8,261 bases of DNA. It comes from Acidimicrobiia bacterium (GTDB lineage Bacteria; Actinomycetota; Acidimicrobiia; IMCC26256). The DNA is taken from the NCBI GenBank assembly GCA_023262065.1, contig JALRDW010000217.1, positions 1-8,261 of the forward strand. Reading direction: 5' to 3'. Shown in pieces: positions 1 to 6,578 of this stretch (positions are counted from its first letter, which is position 1; every line of letters begins with the position of its first letter). The notes below the pieces were generated by a model. It saw only the letters and a program-made list of their open reading frames with translations, did not search any database and was not told the DNA's origin. The position numbers and the translations under genes are program-made.

Positions 1-138
1 GCACGGGGCGGTGTCGTCGGCTGTCTGAAGCATATGCCGGGCCATGGCCGCGCCACGCTCGACACGCACAAGGCACTGCCCCGCGTCACGGCACCACGGG
101 CGGAACTGGAGGCCGACTTCGCCCCGTTCCGCACGCTC
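1..138 (+). pseudogene. Fragment of a NagZ-type (GH3) beta-N-acetylhexosaminidase fused in frame to the synthetase
   Basis: Translation from base 1 gives the peptide-recycling NagZ signature. KHMPGHG is encoded at 28-48 and corresponds to the family's KH(F/I/M)PGHG substrate loop. LDTHKALP follows and contains the Asp (61-63) and His (67-69) that form the catalytic acid/base dyad in GH3 NagZ enzymes. Next comes [11 protein letters not shown], which matches the segment after the dyad (typically LE..DFAPFRAL). In real NagZ proteins this runs on into a PMGMTAHV-like strand; here that is missing and the sequence becomes synthetase. The wording (GRATLD) reminds me most of alphaproteobacterial NagZ. 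Two of the three His codons here are CAT, whereas the synthetase part uses CAC throughout. NagZ identity is firm; the junction position (about 130-150) is approximate. Confidence 0.75.
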
Positions 139-1290
139 GAGCGGGCGCTCGGCGAGACGCGCCCCGCGCAGCCGGCCGCGACCGACATTCCCGCCGCGCG
201 CTTCGACCAGCGCCTGCCCTTGCCTCCGGCCGAGGCGCGCACCGAGGCCGAGCTCGCGCCGTACCCGCGCACGCGCCCGATGCTCTACACCTCCGGCACC
301 ACGGGTGTACCGAAGGGGGTGTGGACCGGCCTCCTGGCCGACGACGAGGCCGCCGCCCTCGCCCTCGACGAGCGCGACACCTGGGGCTTCTGCGCCGAGG
401 ACGTCCACATCGTGGCCTCGCCGCTGCACCACTCGGCCCCCATGCGCTTCGCCGGCGGCGTGCTCCTGGCCGGCGGCACGGTCGTGATCCCCGGACCGTT
501 CGAGGCCGCGACCTTCATCGACGCGCTCACCCACCACCGGCCGACGAACGCGTTCCTCGTCCCTGCGCACCTCCAGCGGCTGCTCGCGCACGCCGACGCC
601 ACCGGCGTCCCGCTCCCCCTCGAGTCGTTCCGTCGCGTCGCCCACGCCGGTTCCGCCTGCCCCGAGCCGCTCAAGCGTCGTGCACTCGCCGCCTTCCCGG
701 TCGGCAGCCTGTGGGAGTTCTACGGCTCGACCGAGGGACAGTTCACCGTGTGCTCACCGGAGGAGTGGCTCGCCCGCCCCGGCACCGTCGGTCGGGCCCG
801 GCCCGGGCGTTCGCTCACCGTCGACGAGGACGACCTCATCTGGTGCCACGTGCCGGCGTTCGCACGGTTCGAGTACTGGCGCGATCCCGATCGCACGGCG
901 GCGGCCTGGCGTGATGGAGCCTTCAGCGTGTTCGACATCGGCAGCCTCGACGCCGATGGTTACCTCTTCCTCGACGGCCGACGCGACGACCTCATCATCT
1001 CCGGCGGGGTGAACGTCTACCCGCTCGAGATCGAACGGGCGCTCCTGCTCGTGCCCGGCGTGATCGACGTGTCGGTCTTCGGTGCACCGGACGAACGGTG
1101 GGGCGACCGGGTGTGCGCCGCGATCGTCGGGTCCGTCGACGATGCCGCGCTCGACGCCTGGGCCCGCGAGCACCTCGCGCCCCACAAGCGTCCCAAGGAG
1201 TACGTGCACGTCGATGCGATCCCGACCACCACGATGGGCAAGGTCCGCCGATCGCGCCTCGCCGAGGATCTCGGGATCGGATCCCGCTGA
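1..1290 (+). CDS. AMP-dependent acyl-CoA synthetase (ANL family), N-terminus replaced by a NagZ fragment; 5' end outside window
   Basis: ANL-family enzymes adenylate a carboxylic acid with ATP and then load it onto CoA. Residues are counted from the ATG at 34. The phosphate-binding loop [12 protein letters not shown] is at 85-96, PLHHSAP at 130-136, GSACP in the middle of the protein, and YGSTEG at 230-235. Further on come FDIG (300-303), [12 protein letters not shown] with the hinge region (314-325), NVYPLEIE (327-334), and the C-terminal catalytic lysine K403 in TTMGKVRR. Everything from the P-loop onward looks intact. Full-length relatives have about 150-170 residues before the P-loop; here only about 45-50 residues could belong to the synthetase. 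The reading frame is open to base 1, and the ATG at 34 lies inside a NagZ motif, so it is not a real start. As encoded, the enzyme lacks much of its N-terminal subdomain and is probably inactive unless the upstream part is an artefact. The gene converges on the hydrolase gene with 3 bases between stops. Acid substrate unknown. Confidence 0.85.
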   Translation, partial: ARGGVVGCLKHMPGHGRATLDTHKALPRVTAPRAELEADFAPFRTLERALGETRPAQPAATDIPAARFDQRLPLPPAEARTEAELAPYPRTRPMLYTSGTTGVPKGVWTGLLADDEAAALALDERDTWGFCAEDVHIVASPLHHSAPMRFAGGVLLAGGTVVIPGPFEAATFIDALTHHRPTNAFLVPAHLQRLLAHADATGVPLPLESFRRVAHAGSACPEPLKRRALAAFPVGSLWEFYGSTEGQFTVCSPEEWLARPGTVGRARPGRSLTVDEDDLIWCHVPAFARFEYWRDPDRTAAAWRDGAFSVFDIGSLDADGYLFLDGRRDDLIISGGVNVYPLEIERALLLVPGVIDVSVFGAPDERWGDRVCAAIVGSVDDAALDAWAREHLAPHKRPKEYVHVDAIPTTTMGKVRRSRLAEDLGIGSR

Positions 1291-1308
1291 CGCTCAGGCG
1301 CGTCGGCG
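1285..1308. terminator. Hairpin spanning both convergent stop codons, possible bidirectional terminator
   Basis: The left arm CGCTGACGC (1285-1293) pairs with GCGTCGGCG (1300-1308). This gives a 9-base stem with one G-T wobble and a 6-base loop. It contains the synthetase stop (1288-1290), and its loop contains the hydrolase stop (1294-1296). There is no T-run on either side, so it is not a classical intrinsic terminator. GC-rich actinobacteria often rely on such U-less hairpins or on Rho. The structure is seen; the function is inferred. Confidence 0.35.
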
Positions 1309-2328
1309 CTGCAGCGTGACCGCAGGATCCGACGCGACCGCAGCGAGGGTTCCGGCCCCACGGTCCGGGTCGATGCCGAGCACCTCGTCGAGGAACCCGG
1401 CGGCGATCCGGGCCTGGAGCGCGACCGCCTCGCGCCACGAACGCATCCCGGGCTCGCGGGTGTCGGCCGCAGTGCTCTCGAGGTAGTCACGGAGGTTCTG
1501 CGGGAGATCGGGCACCTGCGGCGCGAGCTCCGCGTAGAGCCCGACGTCGCTGCAGGCCTGGTGTGCGGCGTCCGCCACGTCGACCCGCACCGTGTCGGGC
1601 GTCGAGAGGAGGGCCCACGGTCGATCCGCATCGACCCGCGGGGGCGTGGTGGCATCGCGGGCCGCGACCGACAGCAGCGTCGGAACGCCGACCCGGGCGA
1701 GGTCCTCATCCGTGAGCGCACGGGTGTAGGCCTGCAGCCCCACCACCGCACCCACCCGGGGGTCCGGGTCGCCGAACGCCCCGGCCGCGAGGCCGAGTGC
1801 CGTGTACCCACCGTAGGAGTGACCGGCGACCGCGATGCGATCGGGATCGATGGCCGCGCGCACCGCCGCGGGCACCCCCTCGGCGTCGCCGACCGCGGCA
1901 TCGAGCAGGAGACGGGCGTCCTCGACCCGCTGCCGCTCGTTCGTCGCGTCGTCGACCGCGATCTCGAGCGCGAAGTCGATGAGCGTGTCGCCGGGGTGGT
2001 CGGCCGAGATCACGACGCATCCCCGCGCCGCGAGCGCCTCGCACAGGAGCGTGTAGGCGATGCGGGTCCCGGTGCGCCCGTGGGAGAACAGGACGAGCGG
2101 CACCCGACCGGGCATCGGGGCCGTCTCGAAGGCACCGGCGCTCGTGAACCCGGTACCGGGCAGCAACTCGTAGACGGTCGGCGTGGTCGCGTCGGCTGCG
2201 CCGACCGGATACCAGCACTCCACGGGCAGGAGCCGGTCCGCCCGCGCCGCGTCGACCACGAGCCCGCTCATCCTTCCGACCGGAGGCGAGTCGGGCAGCA
2301 GCGGTGCGCCCGCGTGGAGTCCGCTCAC
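1294..2328 (-). CDS. Alpha/beta hydrolase, PAF-acetylhydrolase/dienelactone-hydrolase-like
   Basis: The product is a 344-residue serine hydrolase, probably cytoplasmic since no signal peptide is visible. An early LPVECWYP motif (34-41) is typical of the PAF-acetylhydrolase II/chlorophyllase-like group. LVLFSHGRTGTR (78-89) supplies the oxyanion region. The nucleophile elbow GHSYGG (169-174) carries Ser171, the likely acid is Asp225 in AARDATTP, and the likely base is His256 in DAAHQA. The triad therefore appears complete. I chose the GTG at 2328 as start because it overlaps the thiolase TGA in a GTGA, and because the sequence between it and the next Met (codon 20, ATG at 2271) already reads like this family. 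The ATG at 2271 has GGAAGG directly abutting it, too close for a ribosome site. Last gene of the operon; translation probably depends on coupling. The ester or thioester substrate is unknown. Confidence 0.85.
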   Translation of the reverse strand: MSGLHAGAPLLPDSPPVGRMSGLVVDAARADRLLPVECWYPVGAADATTPTVYELLPGTGFTSAGAFETAPMPGRVPLVLFSHGRTGTRIAYTLLCEALAARGCVVISADHPGDTLIDFALEIAVDDATNERQRVEDARLLLDAAVGDAEGVPAAVRAAIDPDRIAVAGHSYGGYTALGLAAGAFGDPDPRVGAVVGLQAYTRALTDEDLARVGVPTLLSVAARDATTPPRVDADRPWALLSTPDTVRVDVADAAHQACSDVGLYAELAPQVPDLPQNLRDYLESTAADTREPGMRSWREAVALQARIAAGFLDEVLGIDPDRGAGTLAAVASDPAVTLQRRRA

Positions 2329-3557
2329 GCGCCGGTCTCGACGATGAAGGACACCGCGGTCGTCGCACTCCCGCCGATGTTCAGCGTCCCGGCCCGCCTC
2401 GCGCCGGCGACCTGGTAGTCCCCGGCGGTACCGGTCACCTGCCGGACGCCGTCGAGGAGCATCCGCACGCCACTCGCGCCCACCGGGTGCCCGACGCCGA
2501 CGAGACCGCCGCTCGGGTTCACCGGGTGCGGGCCGTCGAGCAACGTCGCCCCGTCCTCGACCGCCTGCCAGGACGCGCCGGGGGCGGTGATGCCGAGGTG
2601 ATCGATCGCCATGTAGTGCGTGGTCGTGAAGCAGTCGTGCACCTCGAACGCGTCGACCGCCCCGACGTCCGGGATCCCCGCCCGGGCGAACGCGTCGGTC
2701 ACCGTCGCCCGCACGTGCGGCAGCACGTACTCCGCGTCGGCCGACGCCTCGAGCTTGGCCGGCAGGGTCATCCGACCGGTGCGGTGCCCCCACCCGCTGA
2801 TGCGGGGCACGTCCTCGAAGGCGACCCCCCGGCGCTCGGCCCAGCGCGCCGCGAAGGTCGGCGATGCGAGCACCACCGCCACGCCACCGTCGGTGATCTG
2901 GGAGCAGTCGTGGCGCCGGAGCCGACCGACCACCACCGGGTTCGTGCGGTCGTCCGGTTCGAAGGACTCCTCGCTCAACTCCCACACGCGCGTCTGGGCG
3001 CGTGGGTTGCGGCGGGCCGCCTCGAAGGAGGCTCGGCCGAGCATCGCGAGGTGCCGGTCGTCGAGGCCGTAGCGCTTGTCGTACTCATCGCCGAGCGCCG
3101 CGAACACGCTCGGCCAGACCATCGGGACCCCGTCGGTCTCGAACGGCACCCACGCCGCAGCCCCGAGGTTCGAGACCGCCTGCGCGCTCGGCACGTTGCG
3201 CATCATCTCGACGCCGACGACGAGTGCGGTCTCGTACCGGCCCGCCTCCAGGTCGGCCATCGCGGCGAGGAGGGCCGTGCTGCCGGAGGCGCACGCCGCC
3301 TCGTGCCGCGAGGTCGGCAACCCGTCGAAGGCCGGATCCGCCTCCACGAGCAGCGGCCCGAGGTGACCCTGCCCGGTGAAGATCTCCCCCGCGAAGTTGC
3401 CCACGTGGCCCACGCCGATCTCTGCGGCATCGATGCGGGCGTCCACGAGCGCGTCCCGCGCGACCTCGCGGATCATCGTCGCGAGGTCGAGCCCCTCGCG
3501 CGTCCAGTTCCGGATGAAGTCGGTCTGGGCACCCCCGAGGATGCGGACCTCGCTCAC
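2325..3557 (-). CDS. SCP2-like thiolase (acetyl-CoA acetyltransferase family)
   Basis: The product is 410 residues, the normal length for a single thiolase. The catalytic cysteine is Cys89 in HEAACASGSTA. His307 lies in FEVHDCF, and His357 in NPSGGLVGVGHPVGASG, the C-terminal thiolase signature. The last motif reads NIGGSATTA instead of the CxGGG of classical degradative and biosynthetic thiolases. That is the pattern of the SCP2/SCP-x (lipid-transfer-like) branch, which carries no SCP2 domain here. Family members cleave or form beta-ketoacyl-CoA; some act on branched or steroid side chains, often with a DUF35 partner, which is not present in this window. The GTG start at 3557 overlaps the upstream TGA (GTGA), has GAGGA 6 bases upstream, and gives SEVRILGGAQTDF, the expected first strand. 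Middle gene of the oxygenase-thiolase-hydrolase operon. The specific substrate is unknown. Confidence 0.9.
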   Translation of the reverse strand: MSEVRILGGAQTDFIRNWTREGLDLATMIREVARDALVDARIDAAEIGVGHVGNFAGEIFTGQGHLGPLLVEADPAFDGLPTSRHEAACASGSTALLAAMADLEAGRYETALVVGVEMMRNVPSAQAVSNLGAAAWVPFETDGVPMVWPSVFAALGDEYDKRYGLDDRHLAMLGRASFEAARRNPRAQTRVWELSEESFEPDDRTNPVVVGRLRRHDCSQITDGGVAVVLASPTFAARWAERRGVAFEDVPRISGWGHRTGRMTLPAKLEASADAEYVLPHVRATVTDAFARAGIPDVGAVDAFEVHDCFTTTHYMAIDHLGITAPGASWQAVEDGATLLDGPHPVNPSGGLVGVGHPVGASGVRMLLDGVRQVTGTAGDYQVAGARRAGTLNIGGSATTAVSFIVETGA

Positions 3558-4966
3558 CCGAGTTCCTCGGCCCCGACCCACCAGGAGTGGTACCCGATCG
3601 GCACCCGTTGCGGGATGACGACCCGCCCGACCGGTTCCCCCGCGACGTCCCGGGCGTCGACGATCACGCACTCCGAGGTGCCGTCCCGGGCGTCGGCGAC
3701 GAAGGTGAGCACGTAGCCGTCGTCCTCGCCCGTGGACCCGACCCGGGGTGCGAACACCGTCTCGCCGCCGAACCGGCCCTCGCCGTACCCGTGGTGCACC
3801 GACGCGCCGGACCCGGTGTCGTACTTCACGAAGCCGTCGAACAGCAGTGCCGGTGCCGAGGCGATCCGGGGCGAGTAGGCGTACCGGGACGGACGACCGA
3901 GCGTGCGGTTGTCCATGCGCGGGAACTCGGTCATGACGTCGTCGAGCACGCGCTCCCGCACCGCTCCCGTCCGGAGGTCGAACCGCCACTCGTGGAGGTA
4001 GGGCTCGAGCCGCAGCACGTCGATGCGCGGCACCTCGTCGGCGTCGTCGACGCGTGCGAGGGGATCACTGATGCGACACCCGACGAGCACGATCTCGTCG
4101 CCCGACTCCCACGCATTGATCGTGTGGTACATGTAGCAACTCGACGCCTCGAACCACCGCACGACCGCGCCGTCGCCGTGCCGGGGCAGGATCCCGAAGC
4201 GCGCCGGGAGGTCCCGGTCGAACATCACCTTCGTGCGGCCGCGGGCCAACTGCTCCGGATCCCACATGAGCGGGAAGTCGCAGAGGATCGTGTGGCGGTC
4301 GGTGATCGCGATGTCGTGGAGCAGCCGTGGACCGTCGAGCTCGATCTCGGTGTGGTGCGCGAGCCGCCCGTCCCGGCCGACCACGCCGTAGGTCAGGTAC
4401 GGCGGCATCACGTCGAAGTCGAACACCATCATCTCGCCGGTCACCGGATCGACCTTCGGGTGCGCCGACAACCCGGCGAGCGTGCCGTGGAAGTCGAAAC
4501 GACCGTTCGTCTCGAGCGACGGCAGCGCCACGTCGTAGCAGGGACCACCGAGCCACCACAGCGCGAGCAACCGTCCCGCGTGGAACACGAGGTCGGTGTT
4601 CGCCGTGTCCTTGAACGGGCCGCCGGGGTGCGAGAAGTCCGGGCGCTCGTTGATCCCGCGCCACACCGCCTCACCCGCCGCATCCTCGATCGCGAACGCC
4701 TCGGTCCGCACCCACCGGTTGCGGTAGTGCGCACGGCCGTCCTCGAGGTGGAGTGCGTGGAGCATGCCGTCACCGTCGAACCAGTGGTACCGGCCCTTCG
4801 GTTCGTGGCGCGGGTTGGACCCGTTGCGGACGTAGACCCCGGCGAGATCGGTGGGGACCTCACCGATCACCGTGCAGTCGACGGCGTCGATCTCGCGGTC
4901 CACCGGTGCGAACGCGCCCTCGAGGTAGATGCTCCGGTTCGTCGGACGCTCGTCGATCGCAGTCAT
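3554..4966 (-). CDS. Carotenoid oxygenase family (RPE65/lignostilbene dioxygenase-type) enzyme
   Basis: The product is a 470-residue non-heme Fe(II) enzyme that cleaves a conjugated C=C bond with O2 to give two carbonyl products. The four iron-binding histidines are all visible: His169 in SAHPK, His217 in LLHDIAIT, His281 in YMYHTINAWE, and His460 in GYHSWWV. Other hallmarks are GVYVRNGSNP (43-52), HWFDGDGMLHA (61-71), and EFPRMDNRTLGRPSRYAY (347-364) of the seven-bladed propeller. There is no signal peptide, so it is cytosolic or peripheral to the membrane. Length and motifs are complete. The family acts on carotenoids, apocarotenoids and lignin-derived stilbenes. The sequence does not reveal which, though the lack of a carotenoid biosynthesis gene nearby and the presence of a thiolase and hydrolase favour a catabolic role. 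Start ATG 4966 with a strong ribosome site. First gene of the operon. Confidence 0.93.
   Translation of the reverse strand: MTAIDERPTNRSIYLEGAFAPVDREIDAVDCTVIGEVPTDLAGVYVRNGSNPRHEPKGRYHWFDGDGMLHALHLEDGRAHYRNRWVRTEAFAIEDAAGEAVWRGINERPDFSHPGGPFKDTANTDLVFHAGRLLALWWLGGPCYDVALPSLETNGRFDFHGTLAGLSAHPKVDPVTGEMMVFDFDVMPPYLTYGVVGRDGRLAHHTEIELDGPRLLHDIAITDRHTILCDFPLMWDPEQLARGRTKVMFDRDLPARFGILPRHGDGAVVRWFEASSCYMYHTINAWESGDEIVLVGCRISDPLARVDDADEVPRIDVLRLEPYLHEWRFDLRTGAVRERVLDDVMTEFPRMDNRTLGRPSRYAYSPRIASAPALLFDGFVKYDTGSGASVHHGYGEGRFGGETVFAPRVGSTGEDDGYVLTFVADARDGTSECVIVDARDVAGEPVGRVVIPQRVPIGYHSWWVGAEELG
3564..3568 (-). promoter_or_regulatory. Ribosome binding site of the thiolase
   Basis: GAGGA on the minus strand lies 6 bases before the GTG at 3557. 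It sits inside the last codons of the oxygenase and decides the GTG as start. The overlapping GTGA implies translational coupling. Confidence 0.65.
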
Positions 4967-4970
4967 GGGG

Positions 4971-4977
4971 CCTCCCC
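4971..4977 (-). promoter_or_regulatory. Ribosome binding site of the carotenoid oxygenase
   Basis: GGGGAGG on the minus strand ends 4 bases before the ATG at 4966. It is a strong match to the anti-Shine-Dalgarno and supports that start. The adjoining CCCC before the ATG could pair with the GGGG and partly mask the site. Confidence 0.7.
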
Positions 4978-4990
4978 GCCGATGCGGGCG

Positions 4991-4996
4991 AGCCTA
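4991..4996 (-). promoter_or_regulatory. Candidate -10 element for the oxygenase operon
   Basis: TAGGCT on the minus strand fits TANNNT and lies in the 36-base gap between the GNAT stop and the oxygenase ATG. It would give a leader of roughly 18 bases containing the ribosome site. No convincing -35 is seen; GACGCCT repeats occupy the upstream position. The operon may instead be co-transcribed with the GNAT gene. Confidence 0.25.
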
Positions 4997-4997
4997 G

Positions 4998-5018
4998 AGG
5001 CGTCAGGCGTCAGGCGTC
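4998..5018. repeat. Three tandem copies of AGGCGTC
   Basis: Three perfect 7-base units occupy 4998-5018. They overlap the stop codon (5003-5005) and the last codons of the GNAT protein gene. Because the unit is not a multiple of 3, gain or loss of a copy would alter the extreme C-terminus and the distance to the oxygenase gene. Confidence 0.9.
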
Positions 5019-6490
5019 GACGGTGCACCGGACACGCGGGCCTGGGCCCGGCGCGCCGCGCGCCGTCGCAGGCGCGAACCCCGGCTCCCCACCTCGACCG
5101 CCTGGTCGATGATCATCCGGGTGAGGGTCTCGATGTCCTCGTTCACGAAGTGGAAGGCCGAGGTGTCGACCTCCGGATCGTCGAGCCACTCGAGGGTGAT
5201 CGCGTCACCGGTCGCCAGCAGGCCCGGGACGTAGACGCTGAACCCGAGGCCGAGATCCGGCAACCCCGCGCCGAGCACCGCGAGCGCCGGGTCGTTCCCC
5301 GGCAGGTTGACCCGCACCACCGCGGCCCCGGAGTGCCGCATCTGGTCGATGGTGGCGTCGAGCACGTCGACGAGGTCATCCCCGATCACGTCGACCGTGA
5401 TGTCGCCGAGACGTTCGTCGGTGTCGTAGGTCGAAGACGAGTGGCTCCGGTCCGGCCAGGCGGGCGCCGCCGGCTCGGAGCCGATCGTCCGGTTCCAGTC
5501 GGTGCCGTCGAGGATGTGCTCGAGGAACGGACGGTAGGCGTCGGGCACCCACACCGTCGCCGGGGCGAGGGGCCGCAGCGCCGAGTACGCGACCGAGAGC
5601 GACGCACGGTCGTGCAGGAGGCCGTCGGTGATACCGACCTGCTGGAACGGGAGGTGGTCGTGGAGCCGGACACCCACGAAGGTCGCGCCCTCCTGGGCCG
5701 CGATGTGCTGGGTCGCGGTGTGCGTGAGGACGGGCTCGCGCAGTCGTCCCTCGACCCCGAGGTGGTGGAGCTGCGCGAGCAACCGGTCGCCGAGTTCCTG
5801 GGCGAGGCCGCGGCGCCGGAACCGCGGATCGGTGAAGGTGCCCCCGGTCTCGACGATGCTCGGACCGATCCACACCGCGCCCCAGTGGGCCACGACCTCG
5901 CCCGAGTCGGAGACCGCGACCTGCCCGATGCGGTTCTCGGACGCGAGCTCCGCGGCGATCCGCTCCGGGTAGTAGAAGGCCGGGTTCGGGTAGGTCCACC
6001 CGTAGGTCCGGTAGATCCCCTGGGTCAGGCCGTCCGCGTCGACCGCGGTGAGCGGGCGCACGATGTGGTGCTCCTCGCTGAGCGCCGACGCCTCGTCGAG
6101 CACCTCGACCTCACCGTGCTCCACCACCGCGTGGTGCTCGGGCAGGGCCAACCGGATGTTGAGCACATTGCCGTGGGCGTCGTGCTGCCCGTCGATGCGC
6201 GAAGCCGCCCCGAGTTCGAGGAGCGCGAGCACGCTCGACGGCGGGCCCGCGATGGGTGCCCCCCGGTCCCGCAGGGTGATCGCGAGCTCGGTCCCCTCCT
6301 CGGCGATGTGCATCTCGATGGTGGCGGCCTCCTCGCCCCCGGCGAGCCGGCGACGGGCGTCCTCGGCGAGGAGTCGCACCAGGTGGCCGGCGGCATCGCC
6401 GTCCCCACCGAGTCCGCGGGTCGCGGCGCGGGCGGCCGCCGCGATGGAGGTGATGCCGATCTCGTCGGCGGGGGCGGTGACATCGAGCAT
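5003..6490 (-). CDS. GNAT-family acetyltransferase with degenerate RsbW-like ATPase N-domain and conserved C-terminal domain
   Basis: The product has 495 residues in three parts. Residues about 1-118 follow the layout of an RsbW/HATPase_c_2 fold: a helix LVRLLAEDARRRLAG where the N-box should be, then strands ATIEMHI and ELAITLRDRGAP with the G1-like D.G.P, then HGNVLNIRLALP. The N-box Asn needed for Mg-ATP is replaced (RRR), so ATP binding is doubtful. Residues about 140-300 are GNAT: YRTYGWTYPNPAFYYPERI (160-178), then motif A with RRRGLA (225-230) binding acetyl-CoA. Residues about 300-465 include VWVPDAYRPFLEHIL and GFSVYVPGLLATGDAITLEW, a module I recall following GNAT in such fusions. 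The tail 468-490 is Arg-rich. The acetylation target is unknown; a regulatory or anti-sigma-linked role is only suggested by the ATPase remnant. No Shine-Dalgarno precedes ATG 6490; a TANNNT at the leaderless distance does. Its 3' end lies 36 bases before the oxygenase start. Confidence 0.8.
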   Translation of the reverse strand: MLDVTAPADEIGITSIAAAARAATRGLGGDGDAAGHLVRLLAEDARRRLAGGEEAATIEMHIAEEGTELAITLRDRGAPIAGPPSSVLALLELGAASRIDGQHDAHGNVLNIRLALPEHHAVVEHGEVEVLDEASALSEEHHIVRPLTAVDADGLTQGIYRTYGWTYPNPAFYYPERIAAELASENRIGQVAVSDSGEVVAHWGAVWIGPSIVETGGTFTDPRFRRRGLAQELGDRLLAQLHHLGVEGRLREPVLTHTATQHIAAQEGATFVGVRLHDHLPFQQVGITDGLLHDRASLSVAYSALRPLAPATVWVPDAYRPFLEHILDGTDWNRTIGSEPAAPAWPDRSHSSSTYDTDERLGDITVDVIGDDLVDVLDATIDQMRHSGAAVVRVNLPGNDPALAVLGAGLPDLGLGFSVYVPGLLATGDAITLEWLDDPEVDTSAFHFVNEDIETLTRMIIDQAVEVGSRGSRLRRRAARRAQARVSGAPSTPDA

Positions 6491-6496
6491 GGGCCG

Positions 6497-6502
6497 AAAC
6501 TA
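6497..6502 (-). promoter_or_regulatory. Candidate leaderless -10 element (TAGTTT) of the GNAT gene
   Basis: TAGTTT on the minus strand is separated by exactly 6 bases (CGGCCC) from the ATG at 6490. In actinobacteria a TANNNT at this distance places transcription start on the A of the start codon. The lack of any purine-rich ribosome site before this ATG agrees with a leaderless transcript. No good -35 is seen. Confidence 0.4.
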
Positions 6503-6571
6503 CCCAGCCCCGACCGACCGGGGTGCGCCCGACGCCACCGATCGGCCACGATGGGCCTCCGATCGACGGCC

Positions 6572-6578
6572 GAGGGGG
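6572..6578 (+). promoter_or_regulatory. Ribosome binding site of the DUF4236 gene
   Basis: GAGGGGG ends 5 bases before the ATG at 6584. It selects this start over the in-frame ATG at 6551, which would add 11 residues and has no such site. Confidence 0.65.

Noticed and set aside
34..36. ATG at 34 as the true start of the synthetase
   Set aside because: It encodes the Met within the KHMPGHG motif of the NagZ fragment, and the frame is open to base 1. No ribosome site precedes it.
2329..2985. Upstream extension of the hydrolase frame to an ATG at 2985
   Set aside because: The extra 219 residues are out-of-frame thiolase sequence (Arg/Gly-rich). The GTGA-coupled GTG at 2328 is the sensible start.
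2304..3716. 470-codon + strand frame opposite the thiolase
   Set aside because: It is a shadow of the thiolase: composition is low-complexity and Arg/His-rich, there is no domain, and it crosses the coupled gene junctions.
3558..3989. Upstream extension of the thiolase frame to 3989
   Set aside because: The extra residues overlap oxygenase coding sequence and have no thiolase similarity. GTG 3557 with GAGGA at the right distance begins at the first thiolase strand.
6551..6553. ATG at 6551 as start of the DUF4236 protein
   Set aside because: It has no ribosome site. The added residues (GLRSTAEGAA) are not part of the DUF4236 module, and GAGGGGG is well placed for ATG 6584.
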